64,000 bases of DNA from Bimuria novae-zelandiae CBS 107.79. Lineage: Eukaryota > Ascomycota > Dothideomycetes > Pleosporales > Didymosphaeriaceae. The stretch is taken from assembly GCA_010015655.1 (NCBI GenBank), contig ML976678.1, positions 96,560 through 160,559 of the forward strand, given 5' to 3'. Positions 47,560 to 58,194 of the stretch are shown here, in pieces. Position 1 is the first letter of the stretch, and each line of letters opens with the position of its first letter. Below the pieces are notes generated by a model that searched no databases, was not told the origin of the DNA, and saw nothing but the letters and a program-made list of their open reading frames with translations. The translations under genes were made by a program, and so were the position numbers.

Positions 47560-48080
47560 GCAAGTATTACTATAGCTAAAGAAAAAATAAGAAGCTTTTA
47601 TAAGAAGTCTAACTTCTTCTATAGTAAACGTAATTATATAGAACTATAGATCTTGAAACTTAACCTATACTTTCACAGAACAAAGAAAGAATAGAAATAT
47701 ATAAATAAGACTATATTTATTTTTACCTATATAAAGGACGATACTTTTAAATAGATTTATTCTTACGTTAGGTAATACCTAGCAGGGGCTAATATAGAAG
47801 GCGACGCTATAAATAAAATGATAAAAAATTAGAATATCTTTTACACTAAGGTTAAATAATACTTTAAAATTATTAATTAGAAAGCTATTACTAAACGGAA
47901 CATTTAACAGCTTAGATAAACCTATTTAGTAACTAAATATAAATCTAAATTCTATAAGAACGCTAACTAAGTTACGTAAAATAATAATAGTCTTATAACT
48001 ATATTTTTTAAAAAACTATAGCGACACATGCGCGAAGAGTAACTACGTAGTAAAATAAAAACTAATACCTTATAAGAACT
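47560..48080 (+). pseudogene. gypsy D gag, N-terminal part
   Basis: Plus-strand reading with stops: LKLYFHRTKKE, then FIFTYIKDDTFK, YLAGANIEGDAI and, near 47930, TYLVTKYKSKFYKNAN. This follows the usual Ty3/gypsy retrotransposon gag pattern (fold of the PF03732 type). Interrupted at 48082 by the nested pogo element; continues from 49954. Confidence 0.6.
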
Positions 48081-48082
48081 TA

Positions 48083-49953
48083 ACGTGTTTTATAAGCGAG
48101 CGGCCCATACAAGCGAGCAGCCCACCCCCCACCAACTTTTTATACCTTTACAGCAACCTATCTTAACAACACAATAAGATAATAGTATATAATTGCTATA
48201 CTAGATTAAATAGTATCTATAATATCGTTCTTGCATGTTCGCATGTTATAGCCAGTCTTCTTGCAGCGGCTGCAGCGTGTTAAAGCCTGCCGATTAGCAC
48301 CTAATCGCGCCTTATCTTAACGTATTTCTACCTCTATCTGCTACTTAACATCATTTTAAGCGATAATCTTCTCTACTTCTACCTTTGTTAAGGTACCCTG
48401 CCTCTAGATCTGCTTCTTTTTACGCTATTTACGCGTTATAGTAGCCTTATTAGCCTTCTCAAGCCTCGCGATCTAATCGCGCATAAGCGTACTTTCGTAA
48501 GCTATTACCTTAGCGCCCTTTTTAAGCTAATTAAGCGCTATAATAATAGAAGTAGGTAATAAGCTCTTATACCTTTAAATCTTATTATAAATTAATATTA
48601 ATTAAGCCTCTAGCTCGCGCGCGTTACTTAGTGTTTTAGCTTCTTAAAGGGTAACCTCTAGTAGAGGCGGCGTCAGCGTACAAAGCTTAACATTAAGCTT
48701 TAATATTACCACCTCTAGGTCGTGTGGGACTAGGCCAGCGCCTCGAAAGCTTGCGCAGATATTTTCCTTTATAATTAATTACTTATAGGCTACGCAGAAG
48801 GCTAGTAGGAACTCTAGCTTCGTAATATAGTTAATATAGTCGCGCATTAGGCTCTTAATCTAGTGGCTATACGCGCGCTTTAACGGCGAAAAGTAGCTAA
48901 TATTAAGTAGCTATAGGAGGTGCAACAAATATAGTAGTATATAAAGAGTATAGATATTATTCTCCTTGCAAAGCTCTTAAAATTTAAGCAAGTTATAGCT
49001 CTTATAGCTATTAAGTATAAGTAGCTAGCGCGCGCCTACCCTATACTTTACTATATACTTAATAAAGTGCCTTAGCCACTCTACTCTAAGCTCGTTAGTA
49101 GTCTAGCTATTATTACTAATAGCAAAAGCCTAGTCGCGCGGTATATTATCGTCCTAGTACTAGGCAGAGAGGTAATACTAGCTAGCGAAAATAATAAAGG
49201 GCGGGATCGCCTAGCTAGCAGCGCTAATTCTATAGATTACTATAGTCCACCCACGATTGCCTGGCTAAATAGTCTTTAGCCTGCCGCGTCTCTCTAAGCC
49301 TATAATAACAAGCTAAGATAATATCTTGCCTATTATAAAACCAGTCTTATCGAAGTTATAAGTATCCTTATTATAGATACTATAGGTAGCCTTTGTGCGC
49401 GCTACAAGCTCGAACTAAGCTCTAATAATATTTAGATCCTTACACAGAGCTCTCTGCTAATTGTATAGTTTATTAAATCGTGTAGTAAGACAATTTGTTT
49501 ACTTAATAAAGTTGCGCGGCTACTACTTACCAACCTGTCTAGCGCCTCGCTTAGCAAGTTGCTTATCTACTATATCTTGCACAGCACTTAGCGTGGGCGG
49601 AAATCCTCGCGAATCTAGGTTAAGTATATGTCTAATAATTACCTCCTCTTCTATCTTAGTAAGCTTCTTTAATTTAGGCTAGTAATTGCGTCGCGTAGCA
49701 ATTCCAGCACGTTCGCGTTTAAGCAGTATTTAAAGGATAGTAAATGTGTGTGCTGCACCTCTTATAGACTAAATTTGGTTTTAATTAATAGCTAAGATTA
49801 TAAGGTGTATATTAGCCTTAGCAGAGGCTAGTTGGGCCTGAATTGGGGGCGCCATAGTTGGTAGAAGTTTATGTGCTGCAAAAAGTTGGTGGGGTGGGCC
49901 GCTCGCTTGTATGGGCCGCTCGCTTGTATGGGCCGCTCGCTTATAAAACATGT
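48083..49953 (-). mobile_element. pogo element 4 (1871 bp), partly spared by RIP
   Basis: TIRs ACGTGTTTTATAAGCGAGCG at 48083 and the complement ending AAACATGT at 49953, flanked by TA (48081-48082, 49954-49955). Subterminal units GGGCCGCTCGCTTGTAT occur twice at the left and three times at the right end. The inner TIR part is CCCACC-CCCACCAACTTTTT. GC content is visibly higher than in the surrounding gypsy D, so it came late. Confidence 0.9.
48300..49740 (-). pseudogene. pogo 4 transposase, best preserved of the family here
   Basis: Minus-strand frame. Near 49660-49590 it reads HILNLDSRGFPPTLSAVQDI, the intact CENP-B/pogo motif, followed by a D-K-x-L-A-K-R helix. After a damaged stretch, TYNFDKTGFIIGKIL near 49350-49310 keeps the first catalytic Asp. 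WTIVIYRISAAS and IPPFIIFA near 49245-49170 match the next conserved block. The C-terminal half toward 48300 is basic and Lys/Arg-rich. A number of TAG/TAA stops remain, so it is not functional, but substitutions are fewer than in pogo 1-3. Confidence 0.75.
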
Positions 49954-49959
49954 TATAGT

Positions 49960-52900
49960 AGAAGTAACTTAAATTAATAATAAGTAATATAAACTAGAAT
50001 GAGACCTACGCTAGAACTAAAATAAAAGAAGCTATAAACTACCTATAATAAAGGCTAACTATTATAACCTTAAATAATAATAGAAGAACTAAGCCAGCTA
50101 TAGTTACTAACTAATAAAAGGAATCTAGTACTTCTAAGTTAACGTAATAAAGAAAAGAATAGGAAAGGCAAAAGGCTTTTATAAGTCTAAATAAGGACGT
50201 ATCCTAAATAGAACCCATAAACAAGGAACTAGGGCGCGACTTTGCTATACATATGGCAAACTAGACCACATAGCCAGGAGCTGCAGATCTAAGACCAAAG
50301 TCACTAGGCAATTAAACGTATTAACTATTAATAATAAGAAAATAATTAACAAAGAGTAGCAGATAGTAAGTGCTATTAAACAAATTAATATCTATAATAA
50401 AGACTTGGAACGATTAGGATTACCTAACTTATAATTCTACGAGGATGTATATAAAGGTTTAGATAAGAAATAGAAAGAGCTAGTACCTTAATCTTTTATA
50501 TCTTACCTTAGCTAGAGTAAACTAGTTACTAATAAGATAATAAATTTTTTCGACTTCTTAAAAGAACACTAACTAGGGAAAGGAGACTTCGGTTTTATAA
50601 TAGTAAAAAAATAAGATAAAGACTATAACATAGTACTATACTACGCTTAATAACCTAATATAGTTAGTAAAGTAGCACGTAAATAGGCAGACTACTACTA
50701 CGCATATAAAAACCCTAAGAAGAAGTACCTAAATAAAAACTTAAACTACGAACTATAGTATAACCTAGACTATTGTAACCCTACGCATGGAACTATATAA
50801 TAGACCCTTTATAGAGAAATTTAATATACCATATATTACTAAACTGAGGAATATAGCTATTTTCCTAAAATATACTAGCGCTGTAAATAAAAGTAGTTTA
50901 ACTACTTTATCGCCTATTATAATATTTATCTTTAAGATAAACGCGAAACACGATATTTTTTATATTTTAACTAAGTAGTAAACTAAGTAATATTACTATT
51001 AGTTAATAGGAAATACGCAGTAGATATATAGTAAATATACTTATACCCTAACTATAAGGAATATATAGAATAAAAGAAAAAGCACGGATTTAATTATATA
51101 CTAAAAGGAACTACGACCCTTAAGGTTAAATTAGTAATAAGGAATAAAAACGATAAAGCTTCTTAAGAAAAGGCCTAGTAATAGCCTTAGAAAAAGAATA
51201 AAAAAGAACGCCTTAAACTCGCGGAGCTAGTAATAAAGAAGATATCTTTTTTAGACCTAGGCCTAGGCAAAAGAATGCCTTTAGGGAAGTAAATACTACT
51301 AATAGCTAGGCATTAATTAAGCTACTAGTATAGTTTAAAAGAATATAGATAAAAGCCATGCTAGAATTAAGAACACAAGAGAGCTATATATTAAGAAAAG
51401 TACTTAATAGAGTAGGACTTTATAAGCGTAAGTAGGCTATACCCTATACTATTTATATTACGAATAGATTACTAATGCCTAGTAAAGTAATAATTAAATA
51501 TAAAATTAAAACTATTATTATAATCTATAGATACTAGGAATAGATTACCCTTAATATTATTAAGAAAGCTAATTATAACGTAATTTTAAGATTACCCTAG
51601 TTAAGAAAGTATAACCCTATAACTAACTAGAAAAAAAGAGCTATCCTTTAAGCACTATCACTATATATTATAAGTAAAACTTACGTGTTAATAAAATATA
51701 ATAGTAAATAAGAGAGCTATTAATAATATAGTCTCGCGACGAATAGTCGAAAAACGGGAAATACCCTTGGCAGACGCTGGTAGGAACCACCAGGTCACAG
51801 AGCGCAAGAAGATAGGAGACAGTACAAATCATGAAATTCTAGAATGCTACCAGGCATGGAATTATATGTTCACAGAGAGAGAAGGAAAAGCGAACCTTCT
51901 AGAACATTAACCCTGGGATCACGCGATTGACCTAGAAGAAGGGAAAATGCCACCCTTTAGACCACTATACGGTAAATCTAGAAAAGAACTCTAGCAGGAA
52001 AAAGAATTTATTAAGACAAATCTTGCGAACGGATATATAAGACCTTTAAAGTTACTAGTGGCAAGCCCTTTTATATTTATACAAAAAAAGGATAAACAAT
52101 TAAGGCCCGACGTAGACTATAGGAAACTTAATAATATAATAATTAAGAATTAACACCTACTACTAAATTTCTTAGAACTTTAAGACTAACTCTTAAGAGC
52201 TAAGATCTTTATAATAATAAATCCATAAGATAAATACTACCTTATATAAATTAAGAGAGGTAACGAGTAGAAGATAGTATTTAGGATACGCTATAGACTA
52301 TTTAAATATATAGTTATATCTTTTAGACTTACTAACGCACTAGTAACATTTTAAGCACTTATTAATAATATACTACGTAACTTTCTAGACATATATGTTA
52401 TCGCGTATATGGACGACATTCTTGTCTTCTCTGAAAACGAATTAGACCACGTATTATATGTACAGATAGTACTAATAGCACTAGATAACGTATACTTATA
52501 AATTAAGCTAATAAAGTGCAAATTCTATGTAACAAGATTAGAATTTATAGGATACAATATTAGTATAAATAGAAATAAAATAGCACTAAATAAAATTAAA
52601 TATATTAAAAACTAGCTAATACTAAAAACTATAAAGAATATCTAAGAATTTTTAGGATTCTATAGATTTAATTAATAATTTATTAAGGACTATGCAAAGA
52701 TTTTGATATCCTTAATAAACCTTATAAAGAAGGATGCACTATTTATATAAATAGTAAAGTATAAAATATTATTCTAACTCTTAAATATAGTATATATTAT
52801 GCCATCTGCACTTATTTGCTTTTAGGATAGAGAACTACTATAATTTAAAACAGACGTAAGCGACCTTGCGATAGGCGCATGTGCAAAATAAGAAAAAAAC

Positions 52901-54560
52901 GGCAAATAGCATCCAATTACATACTATTCACGAAAGTTGAACGACGCAGAAACACGATACGATGTACACATCAAAGAACTCTACGCTATTATAAAAGTAT
53001 TAAAGCACTAGAGGATCTACGGCCTTAGTTATTTAACGCTAAAAATCTATATAAATTATAAAAATTTATTATAATTCACGACTATAAAAGAACTTACACC
53101 ACGATAATAACAATAGTTATAAACTATAGGAAAATATAAGTTTAAAGTTATCTATATAGCAGGAAAAGAAAATAGATAAGTAGATATATTTAGCTAATAA
53201 AGTAATCTTATAGGAGAAAAAGCAAAAACCTATTCCGTAATATTATAGAAGAATAAGGAGAGATCTCTTAAACCTATAGTAGAACTTAATTAACTTCTTA
53301 TTACTATACAAAAAGTACCTAAGGAACTACAGACTAAGATTATATAATAATACTATAATAATCTAGTGTACAGACACCTAGGTATTAGAAAGATAATAGA
53401 ATTTATCTAGCAAAACTACAGCTTTAAAGGAATTAAGGAAGTAGTAACTATATATCTATAAATACGTAGATTGCTAACGCAACAAGCACGCAACACATCT
53501 TAAGTATAAAAAGATATAAGTAATCTAAATACTAGTTACACTATAGGAAGATATCGCTATAGGCTTTATTATAGGACTACTAAGGTTAAAAGACCTAGTA
53601 ATAGAAATTAGTTACAACGTAATACTAAATATCGTGTATTAATTTACTAAATACGTAGAGTTACTACTATATTAAAAGTTATTTATAATAAAGGAACTCG
53701 CATTCCTTATCCTAGATTAACTTATAGAACACTATAGTATTCCTAAAATAATTATTAGCGACAGAGACACGCTCTTTACTTTAAACTACTAGATAACACT
53801 TATAGCACTAATTAGAATAAAATAAAAATTATTAATAGTATATTAATCGCAAACTAACAGACAGATAGAACGTACGAATTAGATAATTAAAATATATCTA
53901 CGCATCTATTATGATAACTAAAAGAATAAGTAGATTTTCTTATTATCTATGGCATAATTAGCATAAAATAATAAAATATTAGCAGTAACAGGATTTATAC
54001 TATTCTATGCAAACTGTAAAAGACACCTATATCTCTTTAACTAAATATCTCCTACAGCAATTAGGACGAAAGAAGTAATAAATATAGCAGAAACTATAAA
54101 GACAATATACGCATAACTCTACGAAAATCTTAAAAAAAGCTTAATAGTAAAGTATTTATTGTATAAACTAAAAGTGAAAAATGGCACCTTAAATAAAGAA
54201 GGGGGATAAAGCATATCTACTTATAAAGAATTTTTAAACTTAAAAGGAGAAGCATAAGAAACTAAATTATATTAAAGTTAAATTATTTTATTATTATTAA
54301 GTAGACATTACTAGTTAACTACTAATAAGAACTACTACTAGATACTAAGATACACTCAGTATTCTATATAGACTAACTCGAACCTGTAGATCCTAAAACA
54401 CTAGTTAAGACAACCTTTTATTACTAGCTAAAGGAAGAAAATAAATTTAAAGTTAAAATATTTCTAAGATATAAGGAAGTTAGATAAAAAGACTTTTAAA
54501 ATAATAAGTTTTTATAGAAATAGTTAGTTAAGTAGAAAAACTACCTATACTTAGAAAATA
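49960..54560 (+). pseudogene. gypsy D gag end and pol remnant
   Basis: Plus-strand frame with stops. A zinc knuckle lies near 50240-50285 (CYTYGKLDHIARSC, second Cys changed to Tyr). The protease and linker follow. RT is at about 51950-52600: MPPFRPLYGKSRKEL, PFIFIQKKDKQLRPDVDYRK, and an intact YMDDILVFSENE near 52405-52442. RNase H contains FKTDVSDLAIGA and YYSRKLNDAETRYDVHIKEL (about 52845-52985). Integrase covers about 53330-54170. A chromodomain-like tail (near 54430-54560) carries a KFKVKIF...YLYLENI pattern. The RT block is unusually legible for a RIPed element. Confidence 0.85.
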
Positions 54561-54599
54561 TATAAGTACCTAAATCTAAACTTCGTAAGAACTACTAAT

Positions 54600-55312
54600 A
54601 GCTTTTAAAAAAGGCGTAAAGTAAGTTCTATAATTACTACTACTATATTAGAGTAATGCGAGAAAGCTTTAAAGGAAATAAGACTTATAATATAATAATG
54701 ATTTAAGAAAGTATATAAACTAATAGTGCTACGTAGTAGAAGAGGAAGGCTTTAACTAAATTATAAACTAGTTTATTACTTTAGTACCTAGAGCGGTATC
54801 TAGATTAATTAACACTATAGCTTAAATAAGTTTTTTCGAGCCTTTAAGGCTTCTAACTTATCTACTATAGATATACTATAATTATATAACTCTTATTCTT
54901 TTTAACGTAACTTTTTACGCTAATTACGTAAACGCGCTATCTTCTTTCGTGCTAGATAAGCGCGCAAGAGCACTGCGTAAGCAAGCTCTTCTTTTACCTA
55001 AAGTTTTGCCTCCTCCTTAGCCTCTAACTTTTCTCATCTTTCTAACTTAGTATTTATTTTTAAATAATTTAGTAGAGAAATCTTCTCTAGCTTATACTTT
55101 TAATTATACGAAACATAATTCGTGCACTTTAAGTATAGTAATAATAATTAATAGGGTAATTACTGCGTAGCGTAGTATAAATAGGTAACTATAGTAAATA
55201 TAAAATTTTACTTAATATAATTACCTTATAAATAAAAGTATTAAGCAGATTAAAAAAGTAGCTTTATAAGTAGTTAACTTATAAGGATATTAAGTCTAAA
55301 GAGGGAAGCTAA
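54600..55312. other. gypsy D 3' untranslated region
   Basis: About 0.7 kb between the chromodomain-like tail and the 3' LTR. AT-rich with a GC-richer patch at about 54940-55050. The sense of the patch (CTTCTTTCGTGCTAG, TTGCCTCCTCCTTAGCCTCT) suggests a minus-strand Ala/Lys/Glu-rich relic, but I cannot identify it. A purine-rich AAAGAGGGAAGC tract at about 55299-55310 is the likely polypurine tract. Confidence 0.4.
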
Positions 55313-55744
55313 TGTTAAGATCTATTAAAATCTAATATAATACAAAGCAGGGTATAGACGCTTATTAGTATAACTAGCTAAGATTCCTAACTTAGCTATA
55401 AGTTACGTGACGAAGTCACGCGTCCTAAAAATATTAGGCGTCCTAGAAGTATCTTAGCACGTGGGACTTTAGGACTCTTAGGACTCTTAGGATTCGTGGA
55501 ACGAGTTATGTATATAGGAACGCGATAGTAGTCTTTTACTATTATATTTAACCTATTTACTAATCTATTGTTTAGATTTAACTTAGGCTCTCTTATTAAT
55601 TTAATTATACTATATATACCTTTAGTATTAACACCCTATTAATACGCGCAAGCTATTAATACCCCTTATCTATATTACTAATACTCTTACCTAAGAACCA
55701 ACCCTAAACCCCTTTAGGACTAGCTACCCTATAAGGTTTTAACA
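55313..55744 (+). repeat. 3' LTR of gypsy D, 432 bp
   Basis: TGTTAAGATCTATTAA to GGTTTTAACA. Paired with 47049-47479. It is more RIP-mutated in U3 than the 5' copy (GTTACGTGAC in place of GTCACGTGAC near 55402) but less so at the 3' end. Confidence 0.9.
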
Positions 55745-55754
55745 GTCCCTTACA

Positions 55755-56609
55755 TACTACGCAATAGAAATTATATAAAAAAAAGTAATTATAGTAGGAA
55801 AAAGCTCTTATAGCTACTAATAGCTAGTAATTAGCTACCCTAAAAGAGTTTATAGCACGTAGTATTAAGAAAAAAGCCAAAAAAAAAAGGGTGCGCACTA
55901 ATAAAGGTAAATTGAATTAATAGTACTATAAATACTATAGTAAGGCTAGATATAATTCGCGCACGTGTAAAAAAGAAGTAAAAGTAAATTCTAAGTAGAT
56001 TACCCGGCTATAATTTCTTATAACTATTTTTACGCGTGCTGTACTATTATGTAGATTGTAGATTGTAATAGGGTCTTGGCATTTTCGGCCACTCGCTATG
56101 TCCGGCCACTTGCTATGCATGTACGTTAATAGATTTAATATATAGCATATAGTAAAAATCCTAAAATATTTATATTACTTAGTAAGCTTTATTATTGTTA
56201 AAAAACTTATTATAATTTGTCTGGGTATTACTATTAAAAGAAGATAAAGCTATTATAATAACTAATACTTACGTAGTTATGTTGAAGGTAGAAATATTAT
56301 AATTAAACTATTAATTATTAATTTTAACTTTTATATAAAAGAGAAAGCGTATATAAGTTAATTAATATTAAAAGTTTATAAATATTAAACCTATTATGAC
56401 TATAATTAATTAAGCTACTACTTCGGGAGCTCCTATATCACGATTAACTCTATTAAATACTACCTTAGCTATTAATAGGGTAGCTGCCACACTAAGCTTC
56501 GCAGATATGTGTATACAGTTTCAAATATAATATGGCGTTGATCGATTATCGCGACTTTTGTGTGGGTGATCGTTTTGGTGGGGCTGATCAACATTTAGGT
56601 GCGTCGGCT
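55755..56609. other. 3' remnants of pogo 2 (to 56126) and of the outermost Fot1-like element
   Basis: 55755-56126 matches the 3' part of pogo elements (compare inverted 15640-15780) and ends with the pogo 2 right TIR. 56127-56609 is the 3' end of the outermost element with its TIR. Both are non-coding. The small open frame 55935-56120 on the minus strand covers a TIR and is not a gene. Confidence 0.75.
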
Positions 56610-56700
56610 TATGACATTACGTCATAGCTCCTTCCGCTGGAGGCCGACCAATCAACCCCGCGTCTGCATCTTCACCCTCCACGCAACCACCACAGCTATA

Positions 56701-57143
56701 ATGGCCTCCTCGGACGACCTCACAAGCTTACCGACACCCCCATCATGTACCGCAGATTTCTGCCTCATCCCGCTCGGCACGCCTACGGCGTCCGTTTCCA
56801 AAGAAGTCGCTGAGGTTCAACGACTACTGAAAAAGAGCGGGCTGAACTACTCGATGCATTCGGCGGGGACGACTGTTGGTGAGTCTTCCTCCTCTATATT
56901 CATAATTATTTGTTCAATAGTTGGGGATTTTGATGCTGTGTTTGGGGTGGGAGGCTAACGAGTGAGACAGAAGGCTCATGGGACGAGGTCATGAAAGTCA
57001 TCGGACAGTGCCACGCGATGCTGCATCGCAACGGCGTGGTGAGGATCCAGAGCGATATCAGGGTGGGGACGCGGACGGATAAGAAGCAGGGGTTTCGGGA
57101 TAAGGTGGAGGCGGTGGAGAGGTTGTTGGAAGAGGATGCGTGA
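56701..57143 (+). CDS. ECM15: UPF0045/thiamine-binding family protein (Ecm15/YBL001c type), 116 aa, 2 exons
   Basis: Small soluble protein of the MTH1187/YkoF-like thiamine-binding family (PF01910); the yeast member YBL001c/Ecm15 forms tetramers and its cellular role is not settled. Exon 1 is 56701-56878, the intron 56879-56970 (92 nt, GTGAGT...CAG, branch GCTAAC), exon 2 56971-57143. The splice recreates the family motif TTVEGSWDEVMKVI, which confirms it. Family landmarks: FCLIPLGTPTASVSKEVAEV at residues 20-39, GLNYSMHSAGT, and IRVGTRTDK near the end. An in-frame ATG at 56611 would add 30 residues, but it overlaps the target site of the transposon and the extension looks non-conserved, so I prefer 56701. 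The right end of the 29.8-kb nested element lies about 90 bp upstream, so its promoter must be very short or transposon-derived. Confidence 0.88.
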
Positions 57144-58194
57144 GATGCCCTTGAGGTCTATTTCCCATCCCATGTCCATCCAGACTTCGTTCGGGAGTGT
57201 AGATAAATTGCCAAGAGCATCGGATTGTGTAACAGAGATTTGAGGGTATGGAGTATGGTGGTTGTCAGTGTTTTAGTGTTCCACGAGGTCGTGTGGATTT
57301 CACGTGGAATGCTAGGATTTGTTTCACACCAATCGGTTTTGGAGGGGAGCACGCGTGAAACGCATGTCAACAACAACACCATAACAATGGCCCACGATCC
57401 CCGCACTCGTCACAGACGCGTAAACAAGTGGCCCCTGCATGCGCGACGTTTGGCGGGTACATCAAACGTGCTTGGGTGAGTCACATTAGCTAAGAATGGG
57501 CACCCCCTTTTGCTGCGATTGGGCGGGCGTCTGCTCGACGTGCAAAGTGCTGGGGTCTGAGTAAGGTCTGGCAGTGTTTTGAGAGTAGCCGACGGTGGTC
57601 AATGGGGATGCGCGTGTGGGAGATTAAGGAGATGCTTGTCGGGACATGGATTGGATTGTGGTGTTTTGCCGGCGAGTTCGGAAGTGAAAGAACGGCAGTT
57701 GATAAGATGTACATGATGTGCCGCTCTATCGATTGACCGATACACATCATCTGCTCAACAATTTTACTGCTTTGCTTTGCTGTTCTTGTGTTTGTGCATT
57801 AGCCCGAGTCTCCCCGAGGCGTTCGCATCCGCACGGCCCTACGTTCGAAAAAAAGTTCTCCCTACGGGTCCACTCGTCCGAAGCGAGCTGCAGCCTCTCA
57901 TCATCGCGAATCCTGAGCCTGCCAACTTCTCCGCTGCACTCCCGACTCACACCACCATCACCCATCATCACTCCAAGGCGAGCTCAGCGCCTGTCCTTAT
58001 TATTCCGCCTTGTCCGCAGTTACTGCCTGGTCTTTGATGGTTGCGTGGCCGAGCCCCATTCACGCGGCGACCTGCTAGGGAGGAATGCACGAGACTCAAA
58101 AGTCACAAGCCAAACCTCGCAGTTGATAACAAACAGTTGCGCACCCACGAGCTGATAGCTGCGTCCAGTGCACCGCGCGCACCGTAAATCCACA
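57144..58194. other. Intergenic region between the ECM15-like gene and MDM34
   Basis: GC-normal DNA of about 1 kb holding the 3' end of the ECM15-like transcript and the MDM34 promoter and 5' UTR. Pyrimidine-rich stretches precede MDM34. Small open frames (57158-57479, 57490-57750, 57718-58155, 57777-58037) overlap on both strands and lack domain features. I see no RNA gene. Confidence 0.5.

Larger units (their letters stand above)
47049..55744 (+). mobile_element. Ty3/gypsy element D with a nested pogo element
   Basis: LTRs 47049-47479 (431 bp) and 55313-55744 (432 bp), termini TGTTAA/TTAACA. Target duplication GCCCC (47044-47048) and GTCCC (55745-55749), one C-to-T change apart. Joining the flanks restores the 161-bp LTR of gypsy C2, which proves the boundaries. 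Internal plus-strand order: gag, zinc knuckle, protease, RT, RNase H, integrase, chromodomain-like tail. A pogo element (48083-49953) is inserted in gag. Confidence 0.9.
42309..55754 (+). mobile_element. Ty3/gypsy chromovirus C2, 5'-truncated, interrupted by gypsy D
   Basis: Second, plus-strand copy of the 9951-19805 family. It starts abruptly within RT at about 42309 and runs through RNase H, integrase, chromodomain and the extra reading frame to its 3' LTR. That LTR is split by gypsy D: 46893-47048 plus 55750-55754, together exactly 161 bp. The sequence after 55754 is pogo 2, so C2 had inserted there. Confidence 0.85.
28019..56126 (+). mobile_element. pogo element 2, split into three pieces over 28 kb
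   Basis: Left TIR from 28019 (ACTTACATACATAGCGAGTG, then GCCGGGCATAG...CAAGACCC). Right TIR is the complement ending at 56126 (GGGTCTTGGCATTTTCGGCC, ACTCGCTATG, TCCGGCCACTTGCTATGCAT, GTACGT). TA flanks both (28017-28018, 56127-56128). Own DNA is 28019-28733, 35241-35781 and 55755-56126, about 1.63 kb. Compared with pogo 3 (1866 bp), about 240 bp between the second and third pieces is missing, explained by the deletion that fused gypsy B to gypsy C2. Confidence 0.85.
26772..56609 (+). mobile_element. Outermost Fot1-like element, expanded to 29.8 kb by nested insertions
   Basis: Left terminus AGTCGACGCACCCAAATGTT at 26772 continuing GATCA; right terminus is its complement, TGATCAACATTTAGGTGCGT ending CGGCT at 56609. 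Similarity continues inward (AGCCC-ACCAA--CGATCACC). TA follows the right end (56610-56611); the left flank is AA, perhaps mutated. The element's own DNA is 26772-28016 and 56127-56609, about 1.73 kb, normal for Fot1. Everything between is inserted. Confidence 0.82.

Noticed and set aside
35782..55754. Gypsy B and C2 taken as a single element
   Set aside because: The 401-bp LTR at the left and the 161-bp LTR at the right are unrelated, and the RT belongs to the family at 9951-19805, which has 161-bp LTRs.
9951..56609. CRISPR-like or satellite array suspected from repeated short motifs
   Set aside because: The repeats are TIRs, LTRs and 15- to 17-bp subterminal or coding units, not regularly spaced identical repeats with unique spacers.
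58028..58100. tRNA-like string GGTTGCGTGGCCGAG
   Set aside because: Resembles an A-box, but no matching B-box, acceptor stem or anticodon arm could be folded downstream.
57158..58155. Open frames between the ECM15-like gene and MDM34
   Set aside because: Overlapping frames on both strands in promoter-like DNA without any family resemblance.
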